From Trichodelitschia bisporula (taxonomy: Eukaryota > Ascomycota > Dothideomycetes > Phaeotrichales > Phaeotrichaceae): a stretch of DNA of 64,000 bases. Location of the stretch: contig ML996694.1 of NCBI GenBank assembly GCA_010356995.1, positions 309,224 to 373,223 of the forward strand. Reading direction: 5' to 3'. The notes below the pieces were generated by a model that was not told the DNA's origin, made no database searches, and was given only the letters and a program-made list of their open reading frames with translations. The translations under genes and the position numbers were made by a program. Shown here in pieces: positions 53,401 through 64,000 of the stretch (positions within the stretch are counted from its first letter, which is position 1; every line of letters starts with the position of its first letter).

Positions 53401-54734
53401 ATTCTGACGGGAATATATTGACCTCGACAGGGCGGCCCAACGGCGCCAACGAATTGGCATGCTCCTACAACGACATCCCGGTCTCCAGGCCCTTAATAGT
53501 TCACACACAGGTCCCAACCTTCCGGAACTTCATTGGCTTATGGCCCAGAACCCGCCGTTATACGACTAGTCACTTGCACTGCTTACAATCGCCTCGTCCG
53601 CCTGGCCGCAGCGGCGTACTCGAAAACTCAATTGGCCACGTGATCTCTCTTTATAGGGTCACCTGGTACCTCCTGGTTTAGCCCTTCATCAATCTGGACG
53701 CACCCCCCGGGCCCAGCATCCAACAGCATAGCGGAAACCAATAGGTGGTTGGAATCGAAAGAACCGATGGCCGACCGACAACTCTCGAAAATTCCGGTGC
53801 GCTCTCGAGATCGCACATGAAAGCTGCACTTCCCGCCCTGGCCCGTCACCCCCGTTGCTCAACTTGATCTGAACAATCAGCCCCACCTGCGATTGATGGG
53901 CCTGCGTTCTTTTTGCCGCATTCGCCGGGTCAAGGGGAGTCAGATCATGCCATTCACGATTACCATTATTCAGCAGGGCAGACCCGTGCGGCTGGATTTG
54001 CTCTTGAATACCCACGTACCCAGCTTCCTGAGAATGCTTTGCTGGCCGTGGACAACCAAAGTGATGTTGCTCGGACGGTCAATGGACTACTTTGTTGCAG
54101 TCGCTCTACCCTTCCCGCCAGGGCGAGGCGCATTGCTCTCCTTACAAGATTGGCGGCCCGTGCTTGTCTCCGTCCGTGCTGGCCGATGTAGCTCCTCCGC
54201 ACGGTGGCGCTAAACCATGCTTCGTTATGCAAATCATAGGACACCTGCCACTTACATGAGACCACTGTAAGGCATACTCCACAGCTTCATCGTTCGGATA
54301 TATTGCTGCTGGTTCGGCTATCGTGCAATGCCCACGTTTTCCATCCCCCGGAACCCTGCCATCCCCATGAAGAGGCTCGGAAGGATATCCTCAATAGAAA
54401 GATCTCGCGTATTCGAGGCTCCCTCCCGCCTTCTACGCCTGTATCAACAACCTTGCAGAAGTTCGAAAGGGAAATGCGGGCGATTTGCCAGAATTATGGC
54501 CGCATGGATCTCAACAGTGGCGTTCTGATTTCAAAGGCGCGCAGTCGATATTCCCCACTCCCGCCAACCCACGGGAGTATATATGCCATGGCCCTCCAGC
54601 CCTGTGGTGCCCTTCGTTCATCGTCCATCATACTCAGGGAACGGCCGCGGAAAACGGTTACTTAACTTCAGTCTCTCATTCCAGTTTCCATTCACGCCTC
54701 TCGTTGAACGAACACCGGCGCCCCCTCTTCCACA
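50446..54734. other. 4.3-kb gene-poor interval
   Basis: No frame longer than about 120 codons, no recognisable domain and no joinable exons. Composition is even and similar to other spacers, with no terminal repeats, no poly-A-ended element and no RIP-like bias. The last few hundred bases are the cutinase promoter. Confidence 0.5.
54578..54584 (+). promoter_or_regulatory. Candidate TATA box for the cutinase gene
   Basis: GAGTATATATGCC lies about 150 nt before the ATG at 54735. It is the best TATA match in this promoter and fits an inducible gene with a leader of 100 nt or so. Confidence 0.45.
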
Positions 54735-55646
54735 ATGAAGTTTTCAGTCGTCGCCCTCACCGCCCTCGTGGCCACCGTTTCCGCCGCGCCGGCCGCGGAG
54801 CTGCTGGAGAAGCGCCAGCAGACCGCCAACGATCTCATCAGCGGACAATGTAAGAAGGTCACCTTGGTCTTCGCGCGCGCATCCACGGAGCCGGGCAACA
54901 TGGTGCGTAGTTACATCTCGCGCTTCTCGCATTGCGCAAGCTAATTATCACCCAGGGCATGTCTATGGGTCCAGCCGTGTGTTCTGGCCTGAAGCAGAAG
55001 TTCGGCGCCGGCAACGTCGCCTGCCAGGGCGTGGGTGGTGCCTACAGCGCCGGGCTTATGGATAATGTCACCCCGGCGGGAACAACAGCGGGCGCCATCG
55101 CCGAAGCGACCAAGATGTTCACCACCGCGGCCTCGAAGTGCCCGCAGACGACCATCGTGGCCGGCGGCTACAGGTACGCCCTCCTCCCTCCCGTCCCACG
55201 CAAAACTAACCCCCCGCAGCCAAGGCACGGCCGTGATGATGAATGCGATATCCAAGCTGCCCGAGGACGTGAAGAACCGCGTGGTGGGCGTGGTTCTCTT
55301 CGGGTATACCAAAAACGGGCAGCAGAAGAGCGGCATCCCCAACTACCCCAAGGACCGCGTTTCCGTCTACTGCTCGGCCAGCGACGGCGTTTGCGGCGGC
55401 CAGCTCATGGTTACGGCTGGGCACTTCTCGTACATGGGCGACGGCAGCGGACCCAAGGCTACGGCCTTCCTGACGGCGAAGATCAACGCTGGTCCCGGTG
55501 GCGGTGGGTCTGCGCCCAGCTCTGGGTCGGACTCGGGCGAGAGCGCTCCTGAGGCGCCGGCTGCTCCTGCGGGCAAGGGAGCGAAGGGCAAGGGCATGAA
55601 GGGGGGCAAGGGCGCGAAGGGTGGCAGCAAGATGCGTTTGGCTTGA
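54735..55646 (+). CDS. Cutinase with Lys/Gly-rich C-terminal tail
   Basis: Three exons, 54735..54902, 54956..55173 and 55220..55646; introns of 53 and 46 nt; 270 residues. The signal peptide [20 protein letters not shown] is followed by a Kex2-like KR site (LLEKR). The cutinase fold is recognised by [19 protein letters not shown] (oxyanion region), the nucleophile elbow VAGGYSQGTAV split by intron 2 within the catalytic Ser codon, and the Asp loop [11 protein letters not shown] with its disulfide; the His is in [12 protein letters not shown]. All triad residues are present. Cutinases cleave cutin polyester of the plant cuticle. After the His the protein runs on for about 65 residues: a Ser/Pro/Ala linker and the basic tail [20 protein letters not shown]. 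Classical cutinases end soon after the His region, so this tail is an addition. Confidence 0.92.
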
Positions 55647-57394
55647 GCTCCGTTTAGATAGATTCATTCGCGAGGTGTAGTTTGCCACTTTGTTGTACAT
55701 ATTAACAAGCATTCAAGGTGTCTGAATACAAGAGTTTCAGCCTAGTGCGTGGCCAGTGGTGGTCATTTTGCCTTGCCCGGAGTCCGATGGTTGTTGGCCG
55801 TATACGTAAACTGGGGAGCGGGACGCCAGCCAATGGTTGCTTTTGGGGCCCGACTTCTTGCAGTTTTCTGGACATGGGTATCGTTTAGCCCCATCTATAC
55901 GTCATACAGGAAGTATGTGATAGAGGATTATGCCTACAAAGAATAGCCAGATTTGAGATTAATGACCGGCCAAGCCCGGATCCCCTAACTGTGCAATGTC
56001 AAAGTTCCTCGACCACCACCATTTTCCAAAAACTCACAGGTCAGTTTGAAACTTTGAAAACCATGGCTTGGGGGTGGCTGGTGTTCCTCGGGACGCTGGC
56101 GAGTGGATTCCGGAAGAGAAATTTCGAATTTTGGTGAGGTCTTACTGTGCTGAGACCCAGGAACGCGGAGAGTCGACACCTTACAAGGCTCGATGGAAAC
56201 CGGAGACCTCAGTTCCACTGAGCTTCGAGGAGGCCCTGATTGAGTAGGAGTTGGAAGCGGCTGCAGCTTCTCCGAACATAACACGGGACCATATCGAGGG
56301 TCTCAGAGCTCGGGTTCGGCGTCCTGCTAACTTGCACGATGTAAGCGGTCTGGGAACAGGATTCTCATGCTGAGGACAAGACTATGATAGAGAAAGCCTT
56401 CGAATGCAAATAAAGCCGGCAGACCTCTTGTAGGTGAAGAAATGACTGTGAGATGTACTGCATTGATTCGACACCGAACGCATCACGATAGGCTGTCTGC
56501 GGCTGCATCGCGACTCAATAGGGTTGAATCCCTTTCCAATCCAGTAGACATATCCTAGAGATTTTAGAGAGGCGCAGCAAGACATCCCATTCCCAACTGG
56601 CTCCAATGACCGGGGAACCAATCCGATAAGCGGAAAATACTCATCCCCGATCCGATCAGTGCCAGTACAGACGCTCAGAAACTGTGCAGATTGTTAAAGT
56701 CCGGAAAACTTGGCCAGTGAGGCGGTCTAGTATAGCGGGAAGTACTGTATCGACGCCAGGGCTCCTTGCTGTGGGGAAGGGCGAAAGGCTGAGCATACTC
56801 CTGACCTTCCCCATGGGGCACATATTCTCCGAAAGGGCCATCAAACGGCATATGCCAGCCGCGTGGGGCGTGCATGACCTTTGCCCCATACGTCGTCCCC
56901 CATCAACTTCAAACAATCTCCCCACCGCAAACACATAGCCCTAACTCCAGCCCAGCTTGTTGGTCAAAACGCAACACGCTTTATTTTTGCTTAATGTGCG
57001 CTTGTTTGCCCGATTGCCTTTGCGGAGGAGCCAAGAAGGGCCTGGGGCCAGTCTTATCCAGCCAAAGAAGAACAAGCATTTTTCGAAGTTACAAAACACT
57101 AAGATCTTTAGTTCCCGACGGCGGTACCGTCACGGCTGTAGCAGCCCCGTCTTGGGGACAAGCAATGATAGCCATGAAAGTGTGGGGAAATGCGAACAGC
57201 CAAGAGGCGATTGCCTATTAGACCCAGATAAACTCGCTCCATGGCTCGCGGACTAGCCAGACTAGATGTGGTTGACAGTCGCATAAGATGTTCAAGAGCC
57301 CGAGTATAGTTTCCACTTCCGGTTGCGGTTCTCCCCTTTCTTCAAGTTCCTTCGATATCAAACAGCATCGTCGAGGTCCGGCCCCTGGTTCGAG
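55647..57394. other. 1.75-kb interval between cutinase and pectate lyase
   Basis: No gene recognised. The 3' UTR of the cutinase and the promoter of the pectate lyase lie at its ends; a weak TATAG lies near 57305, about 90 nt before the ATG. Confidence 0.5.
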
Positions 57395-58349
57395 ATGGGT
57401 ATCATAACTCCAATTTGGTTCCTTGCCTGGCTGGCACTGTCACCGTCCGCCCAAGCTGCCGTAATAAACGTCGGTACCCAGTTCGACAACTTCTCCGAAG
57501 ACTTCAACCTCGCTCCTTCAAGAGTGATTAGAAACGTCGACGCCACCAGAGCACTGCTGGCGGAAAATGGAACGACCCTCCATATCGTATTCCCGAAGCC
57601 GGCCGGCAATGTCAACCTGTCGGCAGTAAAGCACATTGCTGCAGGGGGCCACTTCGATGGCGGGATGAAGCTTTATGATCGAAGCCGTATGTCCATAGCC
57701 GCAGGCTTCGACTTCATTCTCACTTTATACAGCCAGCACGTGCAAGCAGCAAAAGGAGGGCGGTGACAAGGACGCGATTTTCCTTCTTGAGAATGGTGCC
57801 ACTTTGTCGAATATTCTGATTGGACCGAACAACGGGGAGGGAGTCCACTGCCTGGGAACGTGCACACTGAGGAACGTTTGGTGGATGGATGTCTGTGAGG
57901 ATGCGGCAACTTTCAAGCAGAAGTCCGGGGTGTCGACCGTTACGGGAGGCGGAGCCCGGAAGGCCTCCGACAAAGTATTTCAACACAACGGCGGAGGGAC
58001 GCTGAAGATCCACAACTTCTATGCACAAGATATCGGCAAACTGTATAGAAGCTGCGGGAACTGCAAGCAGCAGTCGAAGAGAAGCGTGGACATCGAGAAC
58101 GTGGTCGTGCACAAGGGCAAAGTCGGAGTGGGAATCAATGGAAATCTGGGAGGTAAGCTTTCAACATTGTATAGCGAATGGAGTAACTAATCCAGTGTCA
58201 TAGATCATGCCATGATTAAGAATAGCTGCTTCAAAGGATCGGACATCTGTTGGTTGTTTAAAGGTGTCACTAGCGGGGAGCCGAGTAGGACAGCAAAGGC
58301 ACCAGATGGTAAGGTCTGCCAGACGCAAGCTATGAAGGAGTCATGTTAG
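57395..58349 (+). CDS. Pectate lyase, polysaccharide lyase family 3
   Basis: Three exons, 57395..57686, 57733..58152 and 58204..58349; introns of 46 and 51 nt; 285 residues. The ATG at 57395 opens a signal peptide (MGIITPIWFLAWLALSPSAQA). Family PL3 is a small right-handed beta-helix that cleaves pectate by Ca2+-dependent beta-elimination. The family core is read through the first junction as FDGGMKLYDRSPSTCKQQKE, GGDKDAIFLLENGATLSNIL, IGPNNGEGVHCLGTCTLRNV and WWMDVCEDAATFK. The later part has HNGGGTLKIHNFYAQDIGKL, the Arg-bearing SCGNCKQQSKRSV, and a Cys-containing end. Compared with the usual 240-250 residues it is somewhat longer, with an N-terminal insert near residues 30-60 and a less conserved tail (VTSGEPSRTAKAPDGKVCQ). 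Another donor/acceptor pair downstream does not give a longer open protein. It is probably secreted and acts with the cutinase on plant surfaces. Confidence 0.9.
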
Positions 58350-59626
58350 TTTTGAGCGAATGAATAATAATGACCATCGAAGTGAACATGATCTTTGCAG
58401 GAGTGTTGAAAATCGAGCGTCTAGTTCTAGATGTAGAAATCACACCCCTTCGAGGAGAGGCATCCTACGGATGTAGATGTGCCACAACCAAATCAGGTAC
58501 ACAATGTTGAAAAGCAGAAATCGTCGTCTTGAGAAGAGGGTACGATACCACCTACCCATAAGACGCTGGCTGTTTGCACCAATGTCAACTTGCCATAAGA
58601 AGTGCCACTGAAGTCAACTGGGAATTGGAGGGGCTTTCCGGGCCGAAAGGCACATGAAAGGTTCAAATTAAATATAGAGGCAACCCAGATCAGCATCTGG
58701 GATGGCATGAGGCTCCGTCGTAAAGTGCACTGGCCAAAAGTAACGCCCGCGATGGAGGGAAGCTGGGAGGAAAGTCCGGGGTTTGATGTGCGAGAGGCTA
58801 TTATTCGCTGAGACAGGTTTGAATGGCAAACTTTAATCAGCTGCTGGGGAATGCATGGAGTGGACGCATGGCAAATCAGCTGCTGACCAGTACCATATGC
58901 AACGTTACGTAAAGCACGGAGTGTGATGGGACAGGTCTTGAAGCTTTCCCCCCAAAGCAGCATCTCGATCGTATCCAGTGACAAGCGTCACTCTCTGGAA
59001 GAGGAAGGCTGACGGGAACGACGGATGGAGGAGTGGCGATGAGGATGACTGTACAATGGGCGAAAACGGATATTCGGATACTGAACGAAGAGCCTAAGGG
59101 CAAAGTGAAGACAGTAAAGGAGGGAAAATGACCGTAAGACGGTAAAGACTGCACAGAGTTGAAGCAGTTTTCCTTAGTTCAATCGTAGCATCGTCATCGT
59201 CACGGACGGGCGGGGCGGCTCGAGACTGAAAGTGCGGGAGAAAAACAAAAGGCGCATCAGAAATCACGTGACAATGCTCGCTGCCCCGCGTTATCATGAT
59301 ACCGACATGCGCATACATCATCATGCACCTGCTCTCTCCCCTTCGCCCTCACTCGTCTGCGCCCCCTCCCCCAAGACCCAAGGAAATGCTCCCAATCCAC
59401 TGGGCGCCGATTCCTTGAACTATTTCTCGTCTAGCTTCCTCTGCTTCCCTTTCGCCTCCCTCCCCAGACCATCCTCCTCCACGCCTCCTACCCTCACGCA
59501 CACGAACTAGCCTCCCATCTCCTACATCCTTTCTACTGCCTCCGCCCCGTAAGCAACCTGGATGGGCAGGCTTCGTTCTCCACATAACTTCTAACCACGT
59601 CCATTGTTGCCCCTCACTCCCACACG
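58350..59626. other. 1.28-kb interval with OGDH promoter
   Basis: No gene called. 59320-59500 is strongly pyrimidine-rich on the plus strand just before the 2-oxoglutarate dehydrogenase start, a typical leader/promoter feature. The first part is pectate lyase 3' region. Confidence 0.5.
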
Positions 59627-62600
59627 ATGTTGCGCACAACTTTACGCCAATGCAGCTCGCGCTTGACTGCGCGGAGCCCCATTGCTCGCTCAACCTTTGC
59701 GACAGTCACCCGGACAGCTCGGTCCACGGCCCTTTCATCGCAACTGAGACCACTGGCCCTGATGACACACTCTAGACAGTACGCTTCCGCCGCTGGTGAA
59801 GACCAGGGCGCGGGCGGCGTCGGCGTTGTAAGTCTCATGGCAGGATATTGGGAGAGGTTCAATTGATCTCTATGCTAATCACATTTTCGAACAGGACCCC
59901 AATGATGCCTTCCTCCAGGGTAATACCGCCAACTACGTTGATGAGATGTACCTACAATGGAAGCACGATCCCTCCAGCGTCCATGTATCCTGGCAAGTGT
60001 ACTTCCGGAACATCGAACAAGGAGACATGCCTGTCTCGCAAGCCTTCCAACCCCCGCCGACCATTTTGCCGCGCCCGCATGGCGGCCTTCCCCACTTCGA
60101 ACCAGGACTGGGCATGAACGTGGGACAAGGCTCCGATGTCATGAACCACTTGAAGGTGCAGCTTCTTGTTCGCGCATACCAGGCTCGCGGTCATCACAAG
60201 GCCAAGATTGACCCCTTGGGCATCCGCTCGCAAGCCAAAGACTTTGGGTACAGCCGGCCTCGCGAACTGGAATTGTCTCATTATCAGTTCACGGAGAAGG
60301 ACTTGGATCAGGAATTTGCCCTTGGCCCCGGTATCCTGCCGCGCTTCAAGACGGCAACGCGCGAGAAAATGACGCTTAGGGAGATTATCGACGCCTGCGA
60401 ACGCATCTACTGCGGCTCCTATGGTGTCGAGTACATCCATATTCCCGACCGTGAGCAGTGCGATTGGCTCCGTGAGCGAATTGAGGTCCCCCAGCCGTAC
60501 CAGTACTCGGTCGACGACAAGCGGCGCATCTTGGATCGCCTCATTTGGGGTACCAGCTTCGAGGCCTTTTTGGCTACCAAGTATCCGAACGACAAGCGGT
60601 TTGGTCTCGAGGGCGGCGAGGCCTTGATTCCCGGCATGAAGGCTCTTATCGACCGGAGTGTGGATTACGGTATCAAGGATATCGTCATCGGTATGCCTCA
60701 TCGTGGCCGCCTGAACGTTCTCAGCAATGTTGTCCGGAAGCCGAACGAGTCCATTTTCAGCGAGTTCTCTGGTACTGCCGATCCGAATGACGAGGGTTCC
60801 GGTGATGTCAAGTACCATCTTGGCATGAACTTTGAACGCCCAACGCCATCCGGCAAGCGCGTGCAGCTCTCATTAGTCGCTAATCCGTCACATCTGGAAG
60901 CCGAAGACCCCGTCGTGCTCGGGAAGACCAGGGCTATCCTGCACTACAACAATGACGAGGAGGAGGCTCGCACCGCCATGGGCATCTTGCTCCACGGTGA
61001 TGCCGCCTTTGCCGCTCAGGGCATTGTTTACGAGACCATGGGTTTCCTCAACCTGCCGCAGTACCGCACTGGTGGTACGATCCACATCGTCGTTAACAAT
61101 CAGATTGGCTTCACCACCGATCCCCGCTTTGCTCGTTCCACCCCTTACTGCTCCGATATCGCCAAGGTTATCGATGCTCCTGTGTTCCACGTGAACGGTG
61201 ATGATGTGGAGGCCGTTAACTTCATCAGCCACCTTGCTGCTGACTGGCGCGCCAAGTTCAAGAAGGATGTTGTCATCGACATGGTCTGCTATCGGAAACA
61301 GGGTCACAACGAGACTGATCAGCCCTTCTTCACTCAGCCCGTGATGTACAAGCGCATCGCGGAGCAGAAGTCGACCCTTGACAAGTATGTGCAGAAGCTT
61401 CAGGAAGACGGAACATTCACCAAAGAGGACATTGATGAGCACAAGAAGTGGGTGTGGGGTATGCTTGAGGACAGCTTTGCTAGGAGCAAAGACTACCAGC
61501 CGACGTCCAAGGAATGGCTTACATCCGCGTGGAACGGCTTCAAGTCGCCCAAGGAGCTTGCTACTGAGGTCCTCCCGCATCTGCCTACTGCAGTGGAAGC
61601 CGACACGCTGAAGCACATCGCCCAGGAGATTGGTGATGCTCCTGAAGACTTTACTGTTCACCGTAATCTCAAGCGTATCCTTAGCGGTCGCGCGAAGACT
61701 GTGCTCGAAGGCGAGAACATCGACATGTCAACGGCCGAGGCGCTTGCTTTCGGGTCGCTGTGCATGGAGGGTCATCATGTGCGTGTCTCCGGTCAGGACG
61801 TCGAGCGTGGCACGTTCTCCCAGCGCCACGCCGTGTTGCACGACCAGTCGACGGAAGCGACCTACACCCCGCTGCAGCACCTTAGCAAGAACCAGGGCTC
61901 GTTTGTCATCAGCAATTCGTCGCTGAGTGAGTACGGAGTGCTCGGTTTCGAGTACGGTTATTCTCTCTCGTCGCCCAATGCTCTCGTCATGTGGGAAGCT
62001 CAGTTTGGCGACTTTGCCAATAACGCTCAGTGCATCATCGACCAGTTCATCGCCTCTGGTGAAGTCAAGTGGCTCCAGCGTACTGGCCTGGTGATGTCGC
62101 TGCCCCATGGTTACGACGGTCAGGGACCGGAACACTCATCTGGCCGCATGGAGCGCTTCCTGCAGCTCTGTAACGAGGACCCGCGTATCTTCCCTTCACC
62201 TGAGAAGCTTGACCGCCAGCACCAGGACTGCAACATGCAGATTGTCTACTGCACGAAGCCGAGCAACCTCTTCCACATCCTGCGTCGGCAAATGAACCGC
62301 CAGTTCCGCAAGCGTAAGTCTTGCCCTCCGTCTAGGCTATAGCTTGACACTGACCCTCCACAGCCTTGATCCTCTTCTTCAGCAAATCGCTGCTGCGTCA
62401 CCCCATCGCCCGCTCCTCGCTTGACGAGTTCACCGGCGATTCGCATTTCCGGTGGATTGTTACAGACCCTGCTCACGATTCGGGTGAAATTGCGCCGAAG
62501 GATGAGATCAAGCGCGTCATCCTGTGTACCGGACAGGTGTACGCTGCGCTCGTCAAGCACCGCGAGGACATTGGCGACAAGACGACGGCCATCACGCGTC

Positions 62601-62905
62601 TCGAGCAGCTGCACCCCTTCCCCTGGGCGCAGCTCAAGGGCAATCTCGACGGCTATCCCAACGCCGAGGCCATCGTGTGGGCTCAGGAGGAGCCGCTCAA
62701 CGCCGGCGCCTGGAGCTTCACCCAGCCGCGTATTGAGACCCTGCTCAACGAGACGGAGTATCACAACCGCCGGCACGTGTTGTACGCAGGACGCAACCCG
62801 AGCGCTAGCGTGGCGACGGGCCTGAAGCACATCCACAAGTCGGAGGAGAAGGAGTTGTTGGAGGCGGCCTTCCAGGTACGGCAGGAGAAGCTTAAGGGCG
62901 AGTGA
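59627..62905 (+). CDS. KGD1: 2-oxoglutarate dehydrogenase E1 component
   Basis: Three exons, 59627..59827, 59895..62313 and 62364..62905; introns of 67 and 50 nt; 1053 residues, normal for the family. E1 is the thiamine diphosphate enzyme of the mitochondrial 2-oxoglutarate dehydrogenase complex: it decarboxylates 2-oxoglutarate and passes the succinyl group to E2 lipoate. The N-terminus ([20 protein letters not shown]) is an Arg/Ser-rich matrix presequence. Motifs seen: [35 protein letters not shown], a TPP/Mg-binding stretch [16 protein letters not shown]...[54 protein letters not shown] and [20 protein letters not shown]. The second intron interrupts [16 protein letters not shown]. No oddity was noted. 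Confidence 0.97.
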
Positions 62906-63619
62906 GTTCAGAGTTCAGTGCAGCGGCTGGGAGTCGAGATACATAGACATTGCATGTGCTCATGAGGGCTGAGCGGTAATGAATGCTGTGAACGGTTGAG
63001 GCGGGTTGTGCGTTTGACGAGGCATGACGCGTGCCGAGAGCTGTAGGATTGATGAATCCGGGGGCAATAAGGGTTGGGTAGGGGCGGTGCAGACAACAAT
63101 ACATTTTTCTTGAACATTATTAGGGCTGGCAAGGAATTGTCTTTTCGGCTGGCTTGTGGCGAACCGATGCGGTCAAGCAAGCGCAGGCTTTATTCTCTCG
63201 TCCAATCGACCGTTTTACTGTACTTGTTCCATGTATTCTATAGCTGTGTCCTTTAGTTGCTTCTTCTCGTTGTCCGTCTCCGAGTACATAGAAACACTTT
63301 TCGATGCTTAGATCTTGTTACGCTGCGCGAGACTACTTGGGATTGAGCTGTGAATAAAGATCTACCGCATATGTCGCGAAGCTGCTTTTATTGAGGAAAG
63401 TTGCTTACTAACCGCGAGAAGCACAAAATGGCTGCATTCAACAGCCACCCAAAAGCGTAGGGTAAGGAGCTCCCAAAGAACCAGCAGCTCAACAGAAAGA
63501 AAACGGTAGGAGTTACATCCATGAAGCCGAACCGGATCTGGTCCCGAGTTTCCCGGTCAAAGAAAATATCAAGACGGCCCGGATAGCCCAGCCGAAGCCG
63601 ATCACGGCGCACTCGCGCT
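62906..63619. other. 714-nt convergent interval
   Basis: Lies between the stops of OGDH E1 (plus) and twinfilin (minus). No gene seen; 3' UTRs only. Confidence 0.5.
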
Positions 63620-64000
63620 TCAACGCCGTCCCGGCCTCTTCGGCTTCGAAAACCCCGTCTTCGTCTCCTCCTTAACCGCAAACTCCTCCTCAATAGCGCC
63701 AGCAGTAATCTCGCTCGGATCCGACGCCTCGATCTAGTCCGGTTAGCCATCGGCCCGTCCTTACATGCCGAACTTACCTTCTTCGCCAGGTCCCCTCCCG
63801 CACTCTTAGCCAGCGCCTCCGCGCTCCTCCTCGAGCTGGCATACAGCATCTTGTCCTTAATCCGTGCCTGAGTAGGGCACGTATAAATGAACACAGGCTT
63901 CAGCTCCCCAGCCCCACCGTACCCATACACTGCGTACCGCGGCTCATCGGCAGATAAATACCGCGCCACATCCCCGGGCTGCACGCCCTCGCGCACCGGC
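63620..64000 (-). CDS. Twinfilin, C-terminal part; 5' end off the window
   Basis: Two exons seen, the end of one (64000..63778) and the last (63733..63620), separated by a 44-nt intron with a GCTAAC branch point. The protein read is the end of the second ADF-homology domain, LKPVFIYTCPTQARIKDKML then YASSRRSAEALAKSAGGDLA, followed by KKIEASDPSEITAGAIEEEF and the tail GFSKPKRPGRR. YASSR and the closing KPKRPGRR tail are marks of twinfilin, an actin-monomer-binding and barbed-end capping regulator with two ADF domains; the basic tail binds capping protein and phosphoinositides. The gene continues beyond the right edge. Confidence 0.9.

Overview
This is nuclear DNA of a filamentous ascomycete (Pezizomycotina). 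The reasons are: many introns of only 42-67 nt with GTAAGT/GTGAGT-like donors and CTAAC/CTGAC branch points; a gene set of cutinase, pectate lyase, GH81 glucanase, HET-domain protein and Zn(II)2Cys6 factor; and no operons. The cutinase plus the pectate lyase suggest a plant-associated species, possibly a Dothideomycete, but nothing seen fixes the class. I saw no transposon, no AT-rich RIP-like block, no tRNA or rRNA gene and no CRISPR. There are two runs of N, at 11814-11898 and 28127-28141.

Layout. 1-515: 5' part of a secreted-protein gene (minus). 516-3556: no gene seen. 3557-4336: unknown Trp-rich, acidic-tailed protein (minus). 5653-7963: long protein ending in an ATP-binding-type universal stress domain (minus). 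9330-12382: GH81 endo-1,3-beta-glucanase in ten exons, two of them 19 and 14 nt (minus). 12803-15646: Utp14 (minus), divergent from mitochondrial ribosomal protein mL41 at 15993-16402 (plus). 16959-17376: small spliced coding unit only 30 nt past the stop of the 2143-residue Mlp1/Tpr nuclear basket gene at 17407-23888 (both minus). 25248-27809: Zn(II)2Cys6 regulator (minus). 27810-33619: gene-poor.

33620-34984: type II membrane glycosyltransferase-like protein (minus). 36246-37818: mitochondrial calcium uniporter MCU (plus), tail to tail with a HET-domain gene at 37943-39587 whose N-terminus is broken (minus). 40667-41691: cutinase/acetylxylan-esterase-like secreted hydrolase (plus). 42150-42825: small zinc-ribbon-like protein (plus). 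43526-48574: meiotic helicase Mer3/Hfm1 in eleven exons (minus). 49107-50445: nucleotide-sugar transporter (minus). 50446-54734: gene-poor. 54735-55646: cutinase (plus). 57395-58349: PL3 pectate lyase (plus). 59627-62905: 2-oxoglutarate dehydrogenase E1 (plus). 63620-64000: C-terminus of twinfilin (minus).

The genes fall into two groups. Conserved housekeeping genes (Utp14, mL41, Mlp1, MCU, Mer3, sugar transporter, OGDH, twinfilin) sit beside wall- and plant-polymer enzymes (GH81, two cutinase-superfamily hydrolases, PL3) that lie next to the larger empty intervals. No biosynthetic cluster and no clearly new multi-gene system was found. The more unusual points are the FG-repeat tail and ambiguous 3' exons of Mlp1, the microexons across the GH81 active-site region, the repeated RSMLD-type motif in the stress protein, and the similar Lys/Gly-rich tails on both cutinase-family proteins. 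Exon structures are my own reading from splice signals and protein-family continuity; no transcript data were available.
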